Source: Mucilaginibacter sp.
GTDB taxonomy: Bacteria; Bacteroidota; Bacteroidia; Sphingobacteriales; Sphingobacteriaceae
DNA: 5,939 nt
Direction: 5' to 3'
NCBI GenBank assembly: GCA_025934475.1
Contig: JAICXZ010000225.1
Coordinates: forward strand, 1-5,939
The translations under genes were made by a program, and so were the position numbers. Below are positions 1 to 5,939 of this stretch, piece after piece. The stretch's first letter is position 1, and every line of letters begins with the position of its first letter. Below the pieces are notes generated by a model that worked only from the letters and a program-made list of their open reading frames with translations, did not search any database and was not told where the DNA came from.

Positions 1-658
1 CAACACCAGAACCGTATTTGAAGATACGTGCCTCACGAACCCACAGGTCCATGATGCCGCCTTCGTTCACTAAGTCGTCCTCAACAGATAGAATAAAGCA
101 GGCATGTGGCTGCGGACGCTCATAAGCCGAAGTTGATTTGCTAAGCACCTCGGTAACCGGATCCACATAATAGTGCCCCTGTGGCTTGCCGGTAATGCCG
201 TATGAGGTATGCAAACCTGTGTTGAACCATTGTGGCGAGTTTGGCGCTGCAAGCTGACCAACGATGGTGTAAACAATTTCGTCATAGAAAATCTCAGCAT
301 CTTGTGCCGATGCAAAATAGCCGTAGCGCATGCCCCAATCTTTCCAGCAATTGGCCATACGGTGAGCCACTTGTTTGATGCTCTTTTCGGAGCCTGTAGT
401 ACCGTCAGCCTGTGGAACTCCTGCTTTACGGAAATATTTCTGGGCCAGAATATCCGTCGCAACCTGTGACCATGATGCAGGTACTTCTACATCCTTCATT
501 TCGAACACGGCATCACCCGAAGGGTTCCGTATTACAGACGAACGCTTCTCATATTTGAAGAGATCGTAAACGTTCTTCCCTTCTTTGCTGAAGTGCCTTT
601 GCACCTTCAGCCCGGTTCCGCCCGGAGCGGCGGTTTTTTTTGCGGAGTTCTTGCCCAT
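1..658 (-). CDS. nrdJ: Adenosylcobalamin-dependent (class II) ribonucleotide reductase, N-terminal part
   Basis: This is the first 219 codons of a gene that continues beyond the left edge. The family reduces ribonucleotides to deoxyribonucleotides in the cytoplasm, using coenzyme B12 to generate the radical and needing no oxygen. I recognise the N-terminal pattern: a basic leader, VPASWSQVATDILAQKYF (residues 59-76), NSPQWFNTGL (140-149), QPHACFI (183-189) and the stretch from VEDDLVNEGG (192-201) to REARIFKYGSGV (208-219). Cys187 lies where the family has the first cysteine of the active-site redox pair. The radical cysteine, the second redox cysteine and the C-terminal tail are outside the window. 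The ATG at 656-658 is chosen because it precedes the conserved block and lies about 50 nt below a good promoter; no clear Shine-Dalgarno is visible. No cobalamin riboswitch is seen upstream. The reading frame is intact. The class assignment is confident; the symbol nrdJ follows common usage for class II enzymes. Confidence 0.93.
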   Translation of the reverse strand, partial: MGKNSAKKTAAPGGTGLKVQRHFSKEGKNVYDLFKYEKRSSVIRNPSGDAVFEMKDVEVPASWSQVATDILAQKYFRKAGVPQADGTTGSEKSIKQVAHRMANCWKDWGMRYGYFASAQDAEIFYDEIVYTIVGQLAAPNSPQWFNTGLHTSYGITGKPQGHYYVDPVTEVLSKSTSAYERPQPHACFILSVEDDLVNEGGIMDLWVREARIFKYGSGV

Positions 659-713
659 TTCTATCTATCTGTTAAGTGATTATAGTGTTAAAAAATCTTC
701 AGGGGTTTTTAAC

Positions 714-744
714 CAAATTTATTATCCATAATAACAATGCCCAA
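714..744 (-). promoter_or_regulatory. Predicted Bacteroidota-type promoter for the ribonucleotide reductase
   Basis: Read on the minus strand, TAAATTTG (714-721) matches the Bacteroidota -7 consensus TAnnTTTG exactly. A TTG (742-744) lies 20 nt upstream, which is normal spacing for the -33 element. Transcription would start near 705-709, giving a leader of about 50 nt before the ATG at 658. The assignment is by motif only, but motif, spacing and position agree. Confidence 0.62.
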
Positions 745-751
745 TTCGGTT

Positions 752-760
752 TTTTCCACA
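752..760 (+). promoter_or_regulatory. DnaA-box-like 9-mer, proximal copy
   Basis: TTTTCCACA fits the relaxed DnaA-box consensus TTWTNCACA. It lies 7 bp upstream of the -33 element of the predicted reductase promoter, a place where a bound protein could affect transcription. An identical 9-mer in the opposite orientation lies at 830-838. DnaA control of ribonucleotide reductase genes is known in other bacteria (for example E. coli nrdAB). Whether it occurs here is inference. Confidence 0.35.
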
Positions 761-829
761 GAGTGTTGAGTCTATGCGCATTATTATTATTTGCTAACTA
801 TAATTTCCTGTTTTACAACTTATTGCACG

Positions 830-838
830 TGTGGAAAA
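830..838 (-). promoter_or_regulatory. DnaA-box-like 9-mer, distal copy
   Basis: The minus strand reads TTTTCCACA, the same 9-mer as at 752-760 but inverted, with 69 bp between the two. It overlaps a CACGTG palindrome (826-831) by two bases. A poorer plus-strand match, TTTTTCACT (one mismatch to the consensus), lies at 864-872. Two or three sites are few for a replication origin, so a role in controlling the reductase promoter is the simpler reading. Confidence 0.3.
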
Positions 839-1111
839 CTAAAAAATGAAAAAAATAAAGTAATTTTTCACTTAAATTTGCTATGTTTTCAAGGGTGTTT
901 GAGATACACTTTTCAATATAACGCTTTTAGGACATATAAGTATGCCCTTTTGTTCACTAAACAGTCATAAAATAATTAAACCATCACGGCGTTATCGCTT
1001 CAAACGGTAATACCAAAACTTAAGGATATGAAGCTAGTAGGAATTTATTGGGATTATTATTTTACCCGCCAAAGTAGGCTTATTAAGAAAGCTTGCAAAG
1101 CCAGGATTTAT

Positions 1112-1184
1112 TGAGTCTTAAGTCTGGAGTCCTAAGCCCCAGGTCGTGTGAGCTATTGATCCGGTGCTTAAGACTTCAGACTTT
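1112..1184. repeat. Degenerate 7-bp tandem repeat arranged as an inverted repeat
   Basis: From 1112 the plus strand runs in 7-bp units: TGAGTCT, TAAGTCT, GGAGTCC, TAAGCCC, CAGGTCG, a decaying series on the pattern nnAGTCn. From 1184 leftward the minus strand repeats it: AAAGTCT, GAAGTCT, TAAGCAC. The two sets form an imperfect inverted repeat with 21-nt arms at 1120-1140 and 1163-1183 and a 22-nt loop. Eighteen of 21 positions pair as Watson-Crick, and one more is G-U in a plus-strand transcript. The right arm begins one base past the acetyltransferase stop codon, so it would fold in that gene's 3' end. No T-run follows on the minus strand, so it is not a classical intrinsic terminator. A dispersed genomic repeat is my best reading. 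Confidence 0.65.
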
Positions 1185-1649
1185 TCATTTAGGGGCACAG
1201 AAAATCAGTCCATGGCTTACTTTATATCCCTCAATTTTTTGGAAGCCAAATGCTTCATAAAACTCGGCAGCAGCCGGATTCTCAGTAAATAGCCGCAATA
1301 TTGCGAAATGCTGTAGCGCCTGGTCAATAATCATATTCATCAATAATGTAGCGTAACCTTTCCTTCGGTAGATTTCCCGAATATATAAATGCCGCACCCG
1401 TCCAACATTTGACTCTTCAATATATGGATCGCGATTGAGGCCGCCTATTCCAATCAGGTCGGCGCCAGAAACTAATCCCCATAGTTTTTCACCCTCGCCA
1501 GAAAATCGGTTCGCGCCGCTGTTCCAATCATCGATCGTCTTTTGTATAAATCCATAACCTTCACATATCGACTCATCTAACAGGCCATGGACCAGGAAAA
1601 AATTCATGTCTGTCAATTCGATCAATTGCGGATCATTGGGTAATGGCAT
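1185..1649 (-). CDS. GNAT-family N-acetyltransferase
   Basis: A 154-residue protein of typical length for a single GNAT domain, predicted to transfer an acetyl group from acetyl-CoA to an amine in the cytoplasm. The substrate cannot be told from sequence. Motif A is VRHLYIREIYRRKGYATLL (85-103), where R95-R96-K97-G98-Y99-A100 gives the R-x-x-G-x-A pyrophosphate-binding loop. LWGLVSGADLIGIGGL (56-71) forms the preceding strands. Motif B is LRLFTENPAAAEFYEAFGF (118-136), with the usual N-x-x-A-x-x-F-Y-x-x-x-G-F ending. I chose the ATG at 1647-1649. The frame is open farther upstream to a TTG at 1695-1697, which would add 16 basic and hydrophobic residues not expected in the fold. The gene stands alone: it diverges from the SusC gene, and 526 bp separate it from the reductase gene downstream. 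A heptad inverted repeat starts just after its stop. Confidence 0.88.
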   Translation of the reverse strand: MPLPNDPQLIELTDMNFFLVHGLLDESICEGYGFIQKTIDDWNSGANRFSGEGEKLWGLVSGADLIGIGGLNRDPYIEESNVGRVRHLYIREIYRRKGYATLLMNMIIDQALQHFAILRLFTENPAAAEFYEAFGFQKIEGYKVSHGLIFCAPK

Positions 1650-1652
1650 GCG

Positions 1653-1660
1653 CAAATTTA
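1653..1660 (-). promoter_or_regulatory. Possible -7 element of a leaderless acetyltransferase promoter
   Basis: The minus strand reads TAAATTTG, a perfect TAnnTTTG match and identical to the -7 element of the reductase promoter. It ends only 3 nt before the chosen ATG, so transcription would begin at or very near the start codon. No TTG lies at the expected distance upstream; the nearest is 34 nt away, so only half of the promoter is supported. If the TTG start at 1697 were used, these bases would simply be coding. Confidence 0.25.
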
Positions 1661-1758
1661 GCAAAAGGTGAATGATGCTCCGGCGCCTTAAACTCAATCG
1701 CAGCCTTCACTTTAAGCACCCGCTGATGGCGTGCAAAATGCACATAACGTGCTCATTG

Positions 1759-1772
1759 TAACAATTATGTTA
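1759..1772. promoter_or_regulatory. Small dyad TAACA-N4-TGTTA, possible operator
   Basis: TAACA and TGTTA flank ATTA in a perfect 5-bp inverted repeat. A further TGTTA half-site follows at 1785-1789, 17 bp on, inside the first CAATTGTTA copy, and another at 1881-1885 at the SusC start. The spacing and position, 113 bp before the SusC ATG, would suit a transcription-factor site. In AT-rich DNA such dyads also arise by chance, and no regulator is encoded nearby. Confidence 0.2.
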
Positions 1773-1801
1773 AAATACTGCAATTGTTAGCAAGATTCCT
1801 G

Positions 1802-1824
1802 AAAAAAAACGGGCCTTCGGCTCG
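1802..1824. terminator. Terminator-like GC hairpin with flanking A8/T8 tract
   Basis: CGGGCC (1810-1815) and GGCTCG (1819-1824) form a 6-bp stem with a TTC loop; one pair is G-U on the plus strand. Eight A residues (1802-1809) precede it, so a minus-strand transcript would end in U8 after the hairpin, although there the stem carries an A-C mismatch. On the plus strand the stem is intact, but only ATAGTTTT follows. It lies between divergent genes, where no called gene ends. It may insulate the acetyltransferase from antisense transcription or act within the SusC leader. Confidence 0.4.
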
Positions 1825-1884
1825 ATAGTTTTACTCCTCCATTACTTACTCATTGATAATTAAACGAAACTTAAAACAATTGTT

Positions 1885-4800
1885 ATGAAGCTAAAACATG
1901 TACTTAAAAAGCTGATTATTTGCTGCTTAGGAGTGCTTGCACTCTATTCGGCCGCGTATGCCCAGGGGGTGTCCCTCAAAGGCCGCGTGCTGGATTCACA
2001 CGGCGAACCTATTCCCGGCGTGGTAGTCAAAATCAAAGGGACAACCAATGGCGTAGCAACCAACGCCCTGGGGGTGTTCCAGATCAGCTATAAAGGACCC
2101 GCAACGTTGGTGGTATCGGCCGTAGGCTTTATCACCCAGGAAGTCAATTTAACCAACAACGAAACCATCGAGATTAAGCTGGCTGATGATAACCGGGTTC
2201 TCGACGAGGTGGTTGTAACAGCATTGGGCGTAAAGCGCGAGAAAAGCATCCTGACTTATAGCAGCCAGGAAATCAAAAACAGCGAGTTGGTGCAAGCAAA
2301 AGATCCTAACCTGGTTAATGCCATCGATGGAAAAGTTTCTGGTGTGCAGATCACCAGTTCGTCGGGTACACCGGGCAGTTCGTCACGTATCGTTATTCGT
2401 GGTGCATCCTCTTTCTATGGCAATAATCAGGCTTTGATGGTGATCGATGGTATCCCGGTTGATAACAGCGAAACCGGTAACCTTAACTCGGGCCCCGGAA
2501 CAAATCGTATTGCAGATATCGACCCGGCAATTATCGATAATATCAACGTGCTGAAGGGTGCAGCAGCTACTGCTATTTATGGTTCGGCCGGTGCAAATGG
2601 CGTAATTATTATCACCACTAAAAACGGAGCTTACGGACAAAAACCGACCGTAAACTTTTCGTCCGATTTGTCGATCGACAATGTTGCATCGCTGCCACAA
2701 ATACAAGACAAGTATGCGCAGGGTACTCACGGCATTTTTTACGATGGTAGTGCTAATGAAAAAACCAGCACTTCATGGGGACCTTTGATGGACACATTAA
2801 AGATTAATGGCCAACCCGCAAAAAAATATAACCAGGCCGACCTGTTCTTTAAAACCGGGCATACTTATAACAATACCTTCAGCATAAACGGCGGGGGAAA
2901 TGCTTCAAATTATTATGTATCCTACTCCAATTTTGATCAAACCGGTACAATACCTAAAACATCGTTTTTAAGAAATACGATTTTTACAAAATATAGCACG
3001 CAGGTATATAAAAATTTAACCGCGACTTTCCAGCTAAACTATTCAAACACGCAAAACATACGCATGCCAGAAGGTTATGCACTGGAAAGTCCCGTTTGGA
3101 CCATTTTTGCAGCTCCGATATCATACAACCTGTTACCATATCTGAATGATGATGGCACTCAACGCTTATACCGGTATTCCAGAAACAACCCGTATTGGGT
3201 ACTAAACAATATTTCTAATACGGCAGCAATAAACCGTTTCCTTCCAACATTCACTGCCGACTATAAACCACTCAGCTGGCTTACGGTGACTGAAAGATTT
3301 GGTGCTGATATGTACACCGAGCAGGATGGTTATCATGAGTCGGCACAATCGGTATCCAATCCTAATGGACGTATTGTTGTTAATAACTCCATTTTCAGGC
3401 AGTACAATAATGATTTGATCATTAGTGCCAATCACCAATTCGGTGATTTCAATATTGACGCGTTGGTCGGTAATAACATCTATTCGTCTTATTCCGAAGA
3501 TTCTTACGCTAATGGTTTAGGTTTGTCGGTTGCCAGTCTTGATAATATCAGCTCGGCGTCCACGGTCAGCTATTCCGAAAACCACTCGCTCGCACGTAAG
3601 ATCGGTTTCTATGCGCAAACGAATATCGACTACAAACGCTTCCTGATCTTGTCGTTAACAGGTAGGTACGACGGTAGCTCGGTGCTATCTACCCAACACA
3701 GTTTTTATCCTTATGGGTCGGCCGCAACCAGCTTTATATTTTCCGAATTCTTCTCTAAGGAGTTCCAGGATGTTATGAATCTTGGCAAATTGCGTGTATC
3801 CTACGCTACTGTGGGTAACGACAACGTAGGGCCATATTCATTATCTACACCTTACTACACCCAAACCATTCGCAATATTACGTTCCCTTACCTGGGCCAG
3901 TCAGGCTTCCTGCTGAGTTCCACGCTGGGTAACCCATTCCTGAAAAACGAACGCATAAACGAGTTTGAGATTGGAACAGAGCTCGGATTTTTTAATAATC
4001 GCATCAATCTCGAGGCGTCATACTTTGTCAAGAAAACACTGGATGGTATTATACCGGGCGTAAGTATTGCGCCTTCAACCGGCTATAGCGGCACAACCGT
4101 AAACTCGGCAACGATGCAGAATAAAGGTATCGAGGTGCTGTTGAACGTAACGCCGGTACGGACGAAGGATTTTAAATGGGATGTAACGCTGAATTATACC
4201 CACATCCGCAACAAAGTGCTAAGCATTTACGACGGCCTGCAGCAATTGGGTAATGGCTTTACATCGATCATTGTCGGCCAACCTTACGGTATTATTTACG
4301 GTACCAAATATGCCCGCAATGCGCAGGGTAAATTGCTGATAGATGACAGCGGACTGCCTTATGCAGATGACAACCAGGGAGTAATAGGTAACACCAATCC
4401 TGATTGGACAGGCGGTATAACCAACAACTTCAGGTACAAGCAATTTAACCTGAGCTTCTTTTTTGATGTGAAGAAAGGCGGTGATATTCAAAACAACGTT
4501 GACGGGTACGGATATTTTTACGGAACGCCGAAAGCGACCGAAAATCGCGGTCCAAGGGTAGTTCCGGGCATCGTAGCTTCAACCGGCGAGCCTAATACCA
4601 CCGTAGTTGACGGACAAGCCTACTGGCAGCGTATAAATGGTATCGAAGAGTCGGTAATACAAGACGGCACTTACATCAAATTGCGAAATGTAAGCTTTGG
4701 CTACACATTCAATCCTTCATGGTTAAAAGGGACACCATTTAAGGGTGTAGTAGTGAGCGTAACCGGACGTAATTTGTGGATATACGCTCCGCACTTCACA

Positions 4801-4914
4801 GGAGGCGACCCGGAAGTAAGTTCATTCGGTTCATCTAACGGTGCACAAGGTATTTATTCCTTCTCGACACCTACATCAAGATCGATCGACTTCAACTTAA
4901 AACTCACGCTTTAA
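1885..4914 (+). CDS. SusC/RagA-family TonB-linked outer-membrane transporter
   Basis: A complete 1009-residue protein, within the usual size of SusC-like transporters. It is predicted to be an outer-membrane barrel that imports a ligand captured by its SusD partner, driven by TonB. A signal peptide covers residues 1-26, with likely cleavage after AYA. A carboxypeptidase-like regulatory domain spans about 29-100 (VSLKGRVLDSHGEPIPGVVV near its start). The TonB box is DEVVVTA (107-113). The plug follows to about 248, with RIVIRGASS (168-176), MVIDGIPVDN (185-194) and NGVIIITTKNG (238-248). The rest is the barrel, including the typical DPEVSS segment and PTSRSIDFNLKLTL end; the last residue is Leu, where Phe is common. 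There is no N-terminal STN domain, so direct FecR-type signalling is not expected. The start is fixed by an in-frame TAA at 1861 and has an A/T-rich leader without Shine-Dalgarno. It is followed after 22 nt by the SusD gene, clearly as an operon. The substrate is unknown. Confidence 0.95.
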   Translation: MKLKHVLKKLIICCLGVLALYSAAYAQGVSLKGRVLDSHGEPIPGVVVKIKGTTNGVATNALGVFQISYKGPATLVVSAVGFITQEVNLTNNETIEIKLADDNRVLDEVVVTALGVKREKSILTYSSQEIKNSELVQAKDPNLVNAIDGKVSGVQITSSSGTPGSSSRIVIRGASSFYGNNQALMVIDGIPVDNSETGNLNSGPGTNRIADIDPAIIDNINVLKGAAATAIYGSAGANGVIIITTKNGAYGQKPTVNFSSDLSIDNVASLPQIQDKYAQGTHGIFYDGSANEKTSTSWGPLMDTLKINGQPAKKYNQADLFFKTGHTYNNTFSINGGGNASNYYVSYSNFDQTGTIPKTSFLRNTIFTKYSTQVYKNLTATFQLNYSNTQNIRMPEGYALESPVWTIFAAPISYNLLPYLNDDGTQRLYRYSRNNPYWVLNNISNTAAINRFLPTFTADYKPLSWLTVTERFGADMYTEQDGYHESAQSVSNPNGRIVVNNSIFRQYNNDLIISANHQFGDFNIDALVGNNIYSSYSEDSYANGLGLSVASLDNISSASTVSYSENHSLARKIGFYAQTNIDYKRFLILSLTGRYDGSSVLSTQHSFYPYGSAATSFIFSEFFSKEFQDVMNLGKLRVSYATVGNDNVGPYSLSTPYYTQTIRNITFPYLGQSGFLLSSTLGNPFLKNERINEFEIGTELGFFNNRINLEASYFVKKTLDGIIPGVSIAPSTGYSGTTVNSATMQNKGIEVLLNVTPVRTKDFKWDVTLNYTHIRNKVLSIYDGLQQLGNGFTSIIVGQPYGIIYGTKYARNAQGKLLIDDSGLPYADDNQGVIGNTNPDWTGGITNNFRYKQFNLSFFFDVKKGGDIQNNVDGYGYFYGTPKATENRGPRVVPGIVASTGEPNTTVVDGQAYWQRINGIEESVIQDGTYIKLRNVSFGYTFNPSWLKGTPFKGVVVSVTGRNLWIYAPHFTGGDPEVSSFGSSNGAQGIYSFSTPTSRSIDFNLKLTL

Positions 4915-4931
4915 TCAACATCAAACTAGCA

Positions 4932-4940
4932 ATGTCATGA
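4932..4940 (+). promoter_or_regulatory. Two-codon mini-ORF overlapping the SusD start
   Basis: The SusC-SusD junction reads ATGTCATGA. An ATG at 4932 is followed by TCA and the stop TGA (4938-4940), which overlaps the SusD ATG (4937-4939) in the ATGA arrangement typical of translational coupling. The SusD ATG is preferred because it alone opens the lipoprotein frame. No Shine-Dalgarno is evident in the 22-nt gap. A start-stop pair this short may be accidental. Confidence 0.2.
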
Positions 4941-5939
4941 AAAAAATATTAATACTGCTCTTTCCTTGTATCCTGATAAGTATTTCGGGATGTAAGAAAT
5001 ACATAGACGTCAATAAAGATCCAAATAACCCCACAACCGTTGGCGAGGCACAAATGCTGGCTCCGCTTGAAGTGGATATATCATCAAGCCTGTTCGCGGG
5101 CAACGTAGCCAGTATTGTGCAGGAATATATGCAGGTTGCTGCATTAAACCAGGTTGCACCCGATGCCGGTACCTACCTGATGTATAACTCGGATATGGAT
5201 GGCGATTGGACAAATCTGTATACCACTTGTTTAAACAACCTGGTAACCCTGAACAAAATGGCCGAAGCTGATGGGAAGACAAACTATGCCGGCATCGCTA
5301 AGATCCTGACAGCGTACTGTTTGGGTACCGGCACCGATCTTTGGGGCGACATCCCATACTCACAGGCGTTTAAAGGGACCTCGAACTTTACCCCTAGCTA
5401 CGATGCGCAAAAAACTATTTACGTCCAGATACAAAGTTTACTGGATGCAGGTATTGCCGACATAGCAAAAAATGGTGCTGTGACTCCAAGTGGGGACGAC
5501 TATTTTTATGCAGGCGATATGACCGAGTGGACAAAGCTGGCTTACACCCTGAAGGCTCGCTATTACATGCACCTGTCCAAAGCCCCTGGATTTACTGCCG
5601 CCGCACAAGCACAATTGGTGCTTACCGCCCTCGAAAATGGTATGCAGTCTAACGACGATGATCTGAAGATGGCTTATACAGGCGCGGCCGGCCAGGAAAA
5701 CCCCTGGCAACAAAATTTTATATCAGCCAGCACCCTCGTACTGGCCAATACGGTGGTCGACGGCTTTAAAACACGCAATGACCCGCGTTTGAGCATTATG
5801 GTTGCACCAGCTACAAACACCGGTTTATATACCGGTTTGCCCGAAGGCTTAACCAGTATCAATTCACTGGAAGACTACTCCCGTCCGGGTGATTTTTATG
5901 GCGCCGTGGGTGCCACCAACTATATTGTAAATTACTCTG
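4937..5939 (+). CDS. SusD/RagB-family surface lipoprotein, partial at right edge
   Basis: The first 334 codons of a gene cut by the window end; the family usually has about 450-600 residues, so roughly the first two thirds is present. SusD proteins are alpha-helical (TPR-like) lipoproteins that sit over the SusC barrel and bind the ligand to be imported. The N-terminus is a lipoprotein signal: MKK, a hydrophobic stretch, then lipobox ISGC with Cys19 as the lipidated residue. The mature protein begins KKYIDVNKDPNNP, a typical SusD opening. Recognisable blocks are GTGTDLWGDIPYSQAF (130-145), the helix WTKLAYTLKARYYMHL (198-213) and RNDPRL (280-285). The short segments around DLWGDIPYSQAF resemble the SusD_2 type of the superfamily, a judgement from memory. 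It follows the SusC gene by 22 nt on the same strand, and the two are expected to be co-transcribed and to form one complex. The ligand cannot be inferred. Confidence 0.92.
   Translation, partial: MKKILILLFPCILISISGCKKYIDVNKDPNNPTTVGEAQMLAPLEVDISSSLFAGNVASIVQEYMQVAALNQVAPDAGTYLMYNSDMDGDWTNLYTTCLNNLVTLNKMAEADGKTNYAGIAKILTAYCLGTGTDLWGDIPYSQAFKGTSNFTPSYDAQKTIYVQIQSLLDAGIADIAKNGAVTPSGDDYFYAGDMTEWTKLAYTLKARYYMHLSKAPGFTAAAQAQLVLTALENGMQSNDDDLKMAYTGAAGQENPWQQNFISASTLVLANTVVDGFKTRNDPRLSIMVAPATNTGLYTGLPEGLTSINSLEDYSRPGDFYGAVGATNYIVNYS

Larger units (their letters stand above)
659..1184. other. AT-rich intergenic region between the reductase and acetyltransferase genes
   Basis: This 526-bp stretch has no convincing gene. 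From left to right it holds the reductase leader (about 659-707), its promoter, two DnaA-box-like sites, a very A/T-rich block around 840-880, a stretch with no recognised signal (about 881-1111), and a heptad repeat array next to the acetyltransferase stop. The plus strand carries two short open frames, of 22 codons (942-1010) and 28 codons (1028-1114), that I do not call as genes. I looked for tRNA, CRISPR and cobalamin-riboswitch signatures and saw none. It is long for a Bacteroidota spacer between two same-strand genes. Confidence 0.6.
1650..1884. other. Divergent intergenic region between acetyltransferase and SusC genes
   Basis: No gene of credible length is seen in this 235-bp stretch. 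It should hold the SusCD promoter, but I find no full TTG/TAnnTTTG pair on the plus strand; the nearest is TAGTTTTA (1826-1833), without a -33 element. The 9-mer CAATTGTTA occurs twice, at 1781-1789 and at 1877-1885 overlapping the SusC ATG. A dyad lies at 1759-1772 and a hairpin at 1810-1824. An in-frame TAA at 1861-1863 limits the SusC start to the ATG at 1885. Confidence 0.5.

Noticed and set aside
70..569. Alternative open frames across the reductase region
   Set aside because: The reductase frame carries clear conserved family motifs throughout, so the others are shadows.
673..688. NrdR box in the reductase leader
   Set aside because: Only the half-site TATAGTGT (681-688) matches; the partner half (673-680) does not, and no second box at the usual spacing is seen.
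873..880. Plus-strand TAAATTTG as a promoter -7 element
   Set aside because: No TTG lies 19-21 nt upstream and no plus-strand gene follows before 1885.
891..913. Stem AAGGGTGT/ACACTTTT as a terminator
   Set aside because: The stem is short with two G-U pairs, no T-run follows, and no gene ends there.
942..1010. A 22-codon plus-strand open frame
   Set aside because: It is of chance length, with no promoter or ribosome site and an unremarkable basic peptide.
1028..1114. A 28-codon plus-strand open frame, preceded by AAGGA, in the AT-rich spacer
   Set aside because: AAGGA is only one base from the ATG, too close for a working Shine-Dalgarno. The peptide has no recognisable feature, and its stop falls in the heptad repeat.
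659..1184. Cobalamin riboswitch upstream of the B12-dependent reductase
   Set aside because: The predicted leader is only about 50 nt, and I found no B12-box-like sequence in the spacer on the minus strand.
2383..2730. Long antisense open frames within the SusC gene, also at 3202-3438 and 4219-4491
   Set aside because: They are shadows of the coding frame, with cysteine- and arginine-rich translations lacking any family pattern.
5010..5862. Minus-strand open frames at the right end
   Set aside because: They lie inside the SusD coding frame, which has a lipoprotein signal and family motifs.

Overview
The window looks like chromosomal DNA from a Bacteroidota bacterium, most likely a Sphingobacteriaceae member such as Mucilaginibacter or Pedobacter. 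This placement is by recognition, not by a search. Three things point there: a SusC/SusD outer-membrane pair, start codons in A/T-rich context without clear Shine-Dalgarno sequences, and a Bacteroidota-type promoter (TTG, 20 nt, TAnnTTTG).

Layout from left to right. The 5' part of a minus-strand gene for adenosylcobalamin-dependent (class II) ribonucleotide reductase runs off the left edge (start codon at 656-658). A 526-bp AT-rich intergenic region follows (659-1184). It holds the reductase promoter, two identical, oppositely oriented DnaA-box-like 9-mers, and a degenerate 7-bp repeat array folded into an inverted repeat that ends next to the following gene. A minus-strand GNAT-family acetyltransferase occupies 1185-1649. 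A 235-bp divergent region (1650-1884) contains a small dyad, a repeated 9-mer and a terminator-like hairpin. The right two thirds is a plus-strand pair: a complete SusC-like TonB-dependent transporter (1885-4914) and, 22 nt later, a SusD-like surface lipoprotein cut by the right edge (from 4937).

SusC and SusD work together. The SusD lipoprotein captures a ligand, often a glycan or peptide, at the cell surface, and the SusC barrel imports it using TonB energy. No enzyme or regulator that would reveal the ligand lies within the window; such genes could follow to the right. The reductase makes deoxyribonucleotides and depends on B12. It has no visible link to the SusCD pair. The acetyltransferase also appears to be an independent single gene.

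The protein-coding genes belong to well-known families. The less explained material is in the intergenic DNA: the heptad inverted repeat, the paired DnaA-like sites at the reductase promoter, a possible leaderless start for the acetyltransferase, and the orphan hairpin ahead of SusC. None of these amounts to a clearly new system.
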